Source: Bacillota bacterium
GTDB lineage: Bacteria; Bacillota; Clostridia; Lachnospirales; Lachnospiraceae
Direction: 5' to 3'
DNA: 64,000 nt
Assembly (NCBI GenBank): GCA_023402845.1
Contig: JAEYFP010000016.1
Span: 124,001-188,000, forward strand
Shown here: piece after piece, positions 60,930 to 64,000 of the stretch
Numbering within the stretch: the stretch's first letter is position 1
How the letters are laid out: each line of letters opens with the position of its first letter
Notes under the pieces: model-generated
Seen by the model: the letters and a program-made list of their open reading frames with translations, nothing else
Database searches by the model: none
Told to the model about the DNA's origin: nothing
Position numbers and translations under genes: made by a program

Positions 60930-61775
60930 TTATTCTTTGGTCACGGTAATGGTGTACAACCTGCTAACTCCATTTTTTGTAACAGTGATGGTAACCGTAT
61001 TTTCTCCCTCTGCCCAGGTAGCGGCGGCTCCATTTGCCACCGTCGTCTCACCATTTTTGATTTCAACTGTGGCATCGGCTTCCGCTGCCGCTGTAATCGT
61101 ATTGGTCGCGTTGGTTGTCGTGGCTGTATAATTTGCCATTGTAGCATCAAAGGCCGGAGATAATGCCAAGCTGCCAAGACTGAGGCTTGAAAGTTTTGGT
61201 GCCGTATTGGGCAAATAAATCTTAATCGGTAATACATCCATCACGTCACCATCATTATCCGCCGTACACTCGAAGGTCCCTTCAATGACGTTGTTCTTTC
61301 CATTTTCGGTTTTATAAGAAAGCCCAGATGTAAAAAGAGCATTTTCCATGATGATAATAATCGGGGTTCCGTCCGCCTTATAGCCTACAAATGCCACATT
61401 GTCAAAATAGTCACCATTGTCGATCAAGGCCTTTGTTTCGATCTGATCATAGCCCGGCACATCCGACTCCACTTCTTTACCGATAATGGACATTTTAAGA
61501 ATATCCTTTGTAAGCTCCACCATCTTGACCTTTAAACTGCCGCTTTCTCCGACCTTTTGTGTCATTCCTTTTACCTTCACGGTGGCGCCGTCAATATCGA
61601 TATCAATTAAATTTGATATAATCGACAGTTCGCTGCCTCCAGAGGTTGCGCTTAATATTTCACCTTTCCAATTGCCCCCGATAAATTTCAAATTCTTATA
61701 AAACGTTCCGGCACCCAGAGGGATATTCTTTGGAGTTCCCGCCGTAATGCCTGATTTTCTTAAACCATATTCCAT
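60930..61775 (-). CDS. Phage major tail protein with C-terminal Ig-like domain
   Basis: A 281-residue tail tube protein. The N-terminal 190 residues match major tail proteins of Firmicute siphoviruses (YGLRKSGITAGTPKNIPLGAGTFYKN, then GTFECTADNDGD). Residues about 195-281 are a cadherin/Big-like beta sandwich (LSSLSLGSLALSPAFDATMANYTA and NGVSRLYTITVTKE), an accessory surface domain that decorates the tube. GGAGGCGG precedes the ATG. Confidence 0.88.
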   Translation of the reverse strand: MEYGLRKSGITAGTPKNIPLGAGTFYKNLKFIGGNWKGEILSATSGGSELSIISNLIDIDIDGATVKVKGMTQKVGESGSLKVKMVELTKDILKMSIIGKEVESDVPGYDQIETKALIDNGDYFDNVAFVGYKADGTPIIIIMENALFTSGLSYKTENGKNNVIEGTFECTADNDGDVMDVLPIKIYLPNTAPKLSSLSLGSLALSPAFDATMANYTATTTNATNTITAAAEADATVEIKNGETTVANGAAATWAEGENTVTITVTKNGVSRLYTITVTKE

Positions 61776-61778
61776 AAA

Positions 61779-62159
61779 TCATACCGCCTTCCATAATTTG
61801 ATTTGTATGTTATGCTGCACCCTCTTCACATCTTCGTTTTCAAAATTCAATAACAGCGAAGAGGAATAAAAAACCGCAACACTCGAACCATCTTCAAGGA
61901 TTGCGGTCAGCCCATCAACAGATGGGAATTTCTTTTTTATTGTCTCTTGGTCAGTTAACAGCTCCGCCCAGTCTCCTCTTGTAAAACCGGTAAGGATAAA
62001 GGCATACTCTTCGGCGCCGTCTTCTGTAGATAAGGGTACCTGACTGATCTCGCCTACATAATAGGGATCTGCTAAATGCTTTTTACCCCAGCGCATAAAG
62101 CAATAGGGCAATTCGATGTCCGTCATGCAGTTTTTAATAAATTTGAGTACATTAAGCAT
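61779..62159 (-). CDS. Phage tail-completion/minor structural protein
   Basis: A 126-residue protein without strong family signature. ATG 62159 is used with GGAGGG upstream; the gp10 stop codon overlaps its start by 8 bases. Mixed alpha/beta pattern with a Lys/Glu C-terminus (FENEDVKRVQHNIQIKLW). Its place between the HK97 gp10 homologue and the major tail protein is that of a tail-terminator protein (gpU-like). The function is inferred from position. Confidence 0.65.
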   Translation of the reverse strand: MLNVLKFIKNCMTDIELPYCFMRWGKKHLADPYYVGEISQVPLSTEDGAEEYAFILTGFTRGDWAELLTDQETIKKKFPSVDGLTAILEDGSSVAVFYSSSLLLNFENEDVKRVQHNIQIKLWKAV

Positions 62160-62565
62160 TTGATATCCCTCCAAGCCGCTGTTCTGCCATTTTTATGATC
62201 CGATTTTTTTTGGTATTAAAAGCATTAAATAGTGCTCTCCGGGGCTGCTTGCCTCGGGTATAATGCCACTGGCCCCGCAGATCCTGATACTTCCAGCCGC
62301 CCTTGCGGCCATCATTATTCAATGCATATTCTCCGGTTCCAAATTCCTCCCATATGGCATTTTCATAACCGGATCCAACAGTGCCTTCAAGGGCTCCTTC
62401 ATCTACGGCGTAGCCCCATGATGCTTTTGTCCGCCCTGTGTCAACCTTTGTATTACGCTTCACCTGGGCTTCAAGTTCTCCGCAGGCCTCATACAAAAAT
62501 GCAATTGCCGCATTGGTGATTGCCTGCTTAACTTTAACGCTGTTATCCTCAAACTGTACTGACAT
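62152..62565 (-). CDS. HK97 gp10-like head-tail protein
   Basis: A 137-residue protein of the HK97 gp10 family. Typical motifs are KVDTGRTKASWGYAV and YENAIWEEFGTGEY with QPRRALFNAF near the C-terminus. It helps head completion or tail attachment. The start is ATG 62565 after GGTGG; it overlaps the previous gene by 17 bases. Length and motifs fit the family well. Confidence 0.85.
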   Translation of the reverse strand: MSVQFEDNSVKVKQAITNAAIAFLYEACGELEAQVKRNTKVDTGRTKASWGYAVDEGALEGTVGSGYENAIWEEFGTGEYALNNDGRKGGWKYQDLRGQWHYTRGKQPRRALFNAFNTKKNRIIKMAEQRLGGISNA

Positions 62566-62911
62566 ACTGACCACCCACATAATTTAAATAGATTTCAAGT
62601 TGTTCATTCATGCTCATGGGATTATCAATTAACTTAACATCATAATACCTGCCGTCTGCAACTGCTCTTGAGCACTCCGGAGTAATTTCCTCACCGTTAT
62701 ATAGCAGAAGTACATAATCACATACAAAAACATGTGTTGACTCCTGTACCTTTGTGTTAAAGGTCTTGTATGACACCGCGCCATCCAGCAGATCCAGCCA
62801 TCCGGTTAATACCCTTGCGGTGACCCATCCCGCTGCGGCCTCTCCTATGGCATTTTGACCATTTGCCGTTTTTATCTGCAGCTCAAGCTGCTTATTTCCA
62901 CCTATTTTCAT
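62549..62911 (-). CDS. Phage head-closure/head-tail adaptor protein
   Basis: A 120-residue protein with a beta-barrel-like pattern (QLELQIKT, TARVLTGWLDLLDG, VFVCDYVLLLYNG). Its place after the connector and before gp10 fits a head-closure (gp16/FII-like) adaptor. The C-terminus YLNYVGGQYVSTV overlaps the gp10 start. Family assignment is by context. Confidence 0.65.
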   Translation of the reverse strand: MKIGGNKQLELQIKTANGQNAIGEAAAGWVTARVLTGWLDLLDGAVSYKTFNTKVQESTHVFVCDYVLLLYNGEEITPECSRAVADGRYYDVKLIDNPMSMNEQLEIYLNYVGGQYVSTV

Positions 62912-62915
62912 TTTT

Positions 62916-63443
62916 TCAAAACCTCGGTTTCATATATGGTTTCAGGAAGCCCAATAAAGATACTGGGTATCCCATTACCTGATTGTTCGCATCCTGATCA
63001 TAGTATGTTACGCTGTGTCTACTGATCGTCTCAGACTTTATCCCTACCTTTTGTCGGTTCTCCGACTCCCACAGCATCAAATCAATAACACCCTGCTGGA
63101 CATCGGCCGGATACATGATTTTGGTAACCAGATTATAGGGTGAATCGTACAGATCTGTTTCCAGCCTGATTACCCCTCCTGTTATTTCCTTTATTTCATA
63201 CAGCCCGTCATTCACTGCCGATTGCGACACTTCAACCGTATCACTCACCTTAAAATAAGGTGAGTGACCGATTAACGCCCCGCTCTCGGCGGGTGCTGTG
63301 ATTCTCATTGCACGAACCTGAAAATTATTATTAGTGTAGGATCTGATAAGACCTTCGACGGCTTTAAGCTTCATGGTGAGGATGTCCTTATCCATATTCT
63401 TGAATTTATCCATTGCAATTAAGGTTTCACTTCTTACAATCAT
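62916..63443 (-). CDS. Phage head-tail connector (gp6-like)
   Basis: A 175-residue helical protein. LKAVEGLIRSYTNNNF is the characteristic N-terminal helix of gp6/gp15-type connectors that follow portal and capsid genes; the C-terminal IDLMLWESENRQKVGIKSET ... VSLLGFLKPYMKPRF is also family-like. A beta-rich central insert (about 45-115) is longer than usual. It forms the ring under the portal. GGGAGG precedes the ATG. Confidence 0.78.
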   Translation of the reverse strand: MIVRSETLIAMDKFKNMDKDILTMKLKAVEGLIRSYTNNNFQVRAMRITAPAESGALIGHSPYFKVSDTVEVSQSAVNDGLYEIKEITGGVIRLETDLYDSPYNLVTKIMYPADVQQGVIDLMLWESENRQKVGIKSETISRHSVTYYDQDANNQVMGYPVSLLGFLKPYMKPRF

Positions 63444-63460
63444 CGGGCATCCTCCCTTTC

Positions 63461-63712
63461 TTACTTCTCAGATACGGTATATCCATCATGCTCCCTGAAC
63501 CATTCGGCCATCCGCTCGCTTGTGATTTCCGCTTTGCCATTGGCAAATTGTACGCCGCCCGCTCCAATACCGCAATAAGACGGGTTTTTCTTTACCTCAA
63601 CAATAAAGGCCTTCGCCGCGGAACGCTTTTTCTTTTGTACCGGTGCAATTTCCTGTTCAGTCTGTTGTTCCTTCTCTTCTGCATTAACTTCCGTGCTTTT
63701 AGTTGCTTCCAT
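63461..63712 (-). CDS. Small phage head protein
   Basis: An 83-residue protein. The N-terminal 40 residues are Glu/Gln/Lys-rich and disordered; the C-terminal part (YCGIGAGGVQFANGKAEITSERMAEWFREHDGYTV) looks like a small folded domain found near capsid genes as an accessory or Rho-like protein. AAGGTG precedes the ATG. It lies between capsid and connector. Function unknown. Confidence 0.65.
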   Translation of the reverse strand: MEATKSTEVNAEEKEQQTEQEIAPVQKKKRSAAKAFIVEVKKNPSYCGIGAGGVQFANGKAEITSERMAEWFREHDGYTVSEK

Positions 63713-63764
63713 TATGCTTCACCTTTCCTTTCAAAGAGACGGCGGGAATCCCGCCGCCAAATTA

Positions 63765-64000
63765 TTATGCAATTTTAATGTTTCTGAGTACACCGGCGTG
63801 CTGTGTATTTTTCAGTACGCTGGCAGCGATCATTTCAACCTCCGCGTCCTTTACGGTGCCAGGCTTTGAAAAGTCCGGCAGATACTGATCAATGACAGAA
63901 CTGCCTGCCAGGCTAATGCCATGAAAACCATCGTTAACATCAAACTTCACAGCATAGATATCTGTCAGTCCGGTTGTATTGGTCTCTGCGCCATTGATCT
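63765..64000 (-). CDS. Phage major capsid protein, C-terminal part (partial)
   Basis: An open frame reading through the window edge, with stop at 63765; at least 78 residues are visible. The segment GLTDIYAVKFDVNDGFHGISLAG and PDFSKPGTVKDAEVEMIAASVLKNTQHAGVLRNIKIA is the typical C-terminal beta/P-loop part of HK97-fold-type capsid proteins of Firmicute phages. The GTG at 63950 is internal, not the true start, because the frame continues upstream. The gene begins beyond 64 kb. Confidence 0.78.
   Translation of the reverse strand, partial: INGAETNTTGLTDIYAVKFDVNDGFHGISLAGSSVIDQYLPDFSKPGTVKDAEVEMIAASVLKNTQHAGVLRNIKIA

Larger units (their letters stand above)
45094..64000 (-). mobile_element. 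Siphovirus-type prophage, left part (continues past window)
   Basis: A contiguous minus-strand late-gene block in classical order: major capsid, connectors, HK97 gp10, tail completion, major tail protein, tail chaperones, tape measure, Dit, tail endopeptidase/fibre, receptor-binding candidates, holin, endolysin. An AT-rich cargo zone (about 45.2-50.3 kb) follows up to the tadA junction. Integrase, repressor, replication, terminase and portal genes would lie beyond 64 kb. Whether it is inducible cannot be judged from this part; all visible structural frames are intact. Confidence 0.9.

Overview
The window looks like chromosome of an anaerobic, endospore-forming, low-to-moderate GC Firmicute, most likely a Lachnospiraceae-type clostridium. 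The indications are SpoIIR, a SPOCS/LysM protein, a CotS-like protein, rubrerythrins under a PerR-like regulator, an MEP-pathway kinase, acetate kinase, a T-box on proS, strong AGGAGG ribosome sites and a Clostridia-type Tad pilus locus. No rRNA or tRNA gene was seen.

Region 1 (1-31.4 kb) is a housekeeping backbone read almost entirely on the minus strand. It holds galU, a DUF1934 protein, murI, spoIIR, a GntR regulator with ispE, pirin, a SPOCS-LysM protein, pyrK-pyrD-pyrC, plsC, murF, ddl, a degenerate GH9-like lipoprotein coupled to a polytopic membrane protein, a PEGA protein coupled to a CotS-like protein, cca, ackA, proS with T-box, an AI-2E/YtvI-type permease, an RluA-type enzyme, two rubrerythrins with perR, and a divergent two-component system. 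Region 2 (31.4-37.4 kb) holds pgi, murG, a HIT protein, a 71-residue orphan H-box-like protein, a flavodoxin/SCP2 fusion and a rhomboid protease.

Region 3 (37.4-45.09 kb) is a Tad/Flp pilus locus read on the minus strand: a 3' fragment of tadA, tadB, tadC, flp pilin, a DUF5702 protein, two TadE-like pseudopilins flanking a prepilin peptidase, then an FHA protein and the rhomboid. The tadA ATPase gene is cut at its Walker B region.

Region 4 (about 45.09 kb to the window end) is a siphovirus-type prophage, also read on the minus strand. From the right edge it contains the major capsid C-terminus, head-tail connectors, major tail protein, tail chaperones, tape measure, Dit, a collagen-repeat tail protein, two receptor-binding candidates, holin and endolysin. 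Between the endolysin and the tadA junction lies a 5 kb AT-rich cargo zone. It holds a three-gene cassette with its own promoter (GHKL ATPase, STAS-like DUF4325 protein, one-TM protein), a remnant of a second lysin with its terminator, a secreted ComEC-like MBL protein, and an Sll1717-type P-loop ATPase whose terminator abuts tadA. The layout implies a prophage integrated inside tadA; the other half of tadA and the integrase should lie beyond 64 kb.

The most interesting candidates are the GHKL/DUF4325/TM cassette (a possible partner-switching defence or exclusion module), the prophage interruption of tadA, and the lysin remnant that marks how the cassette entered.
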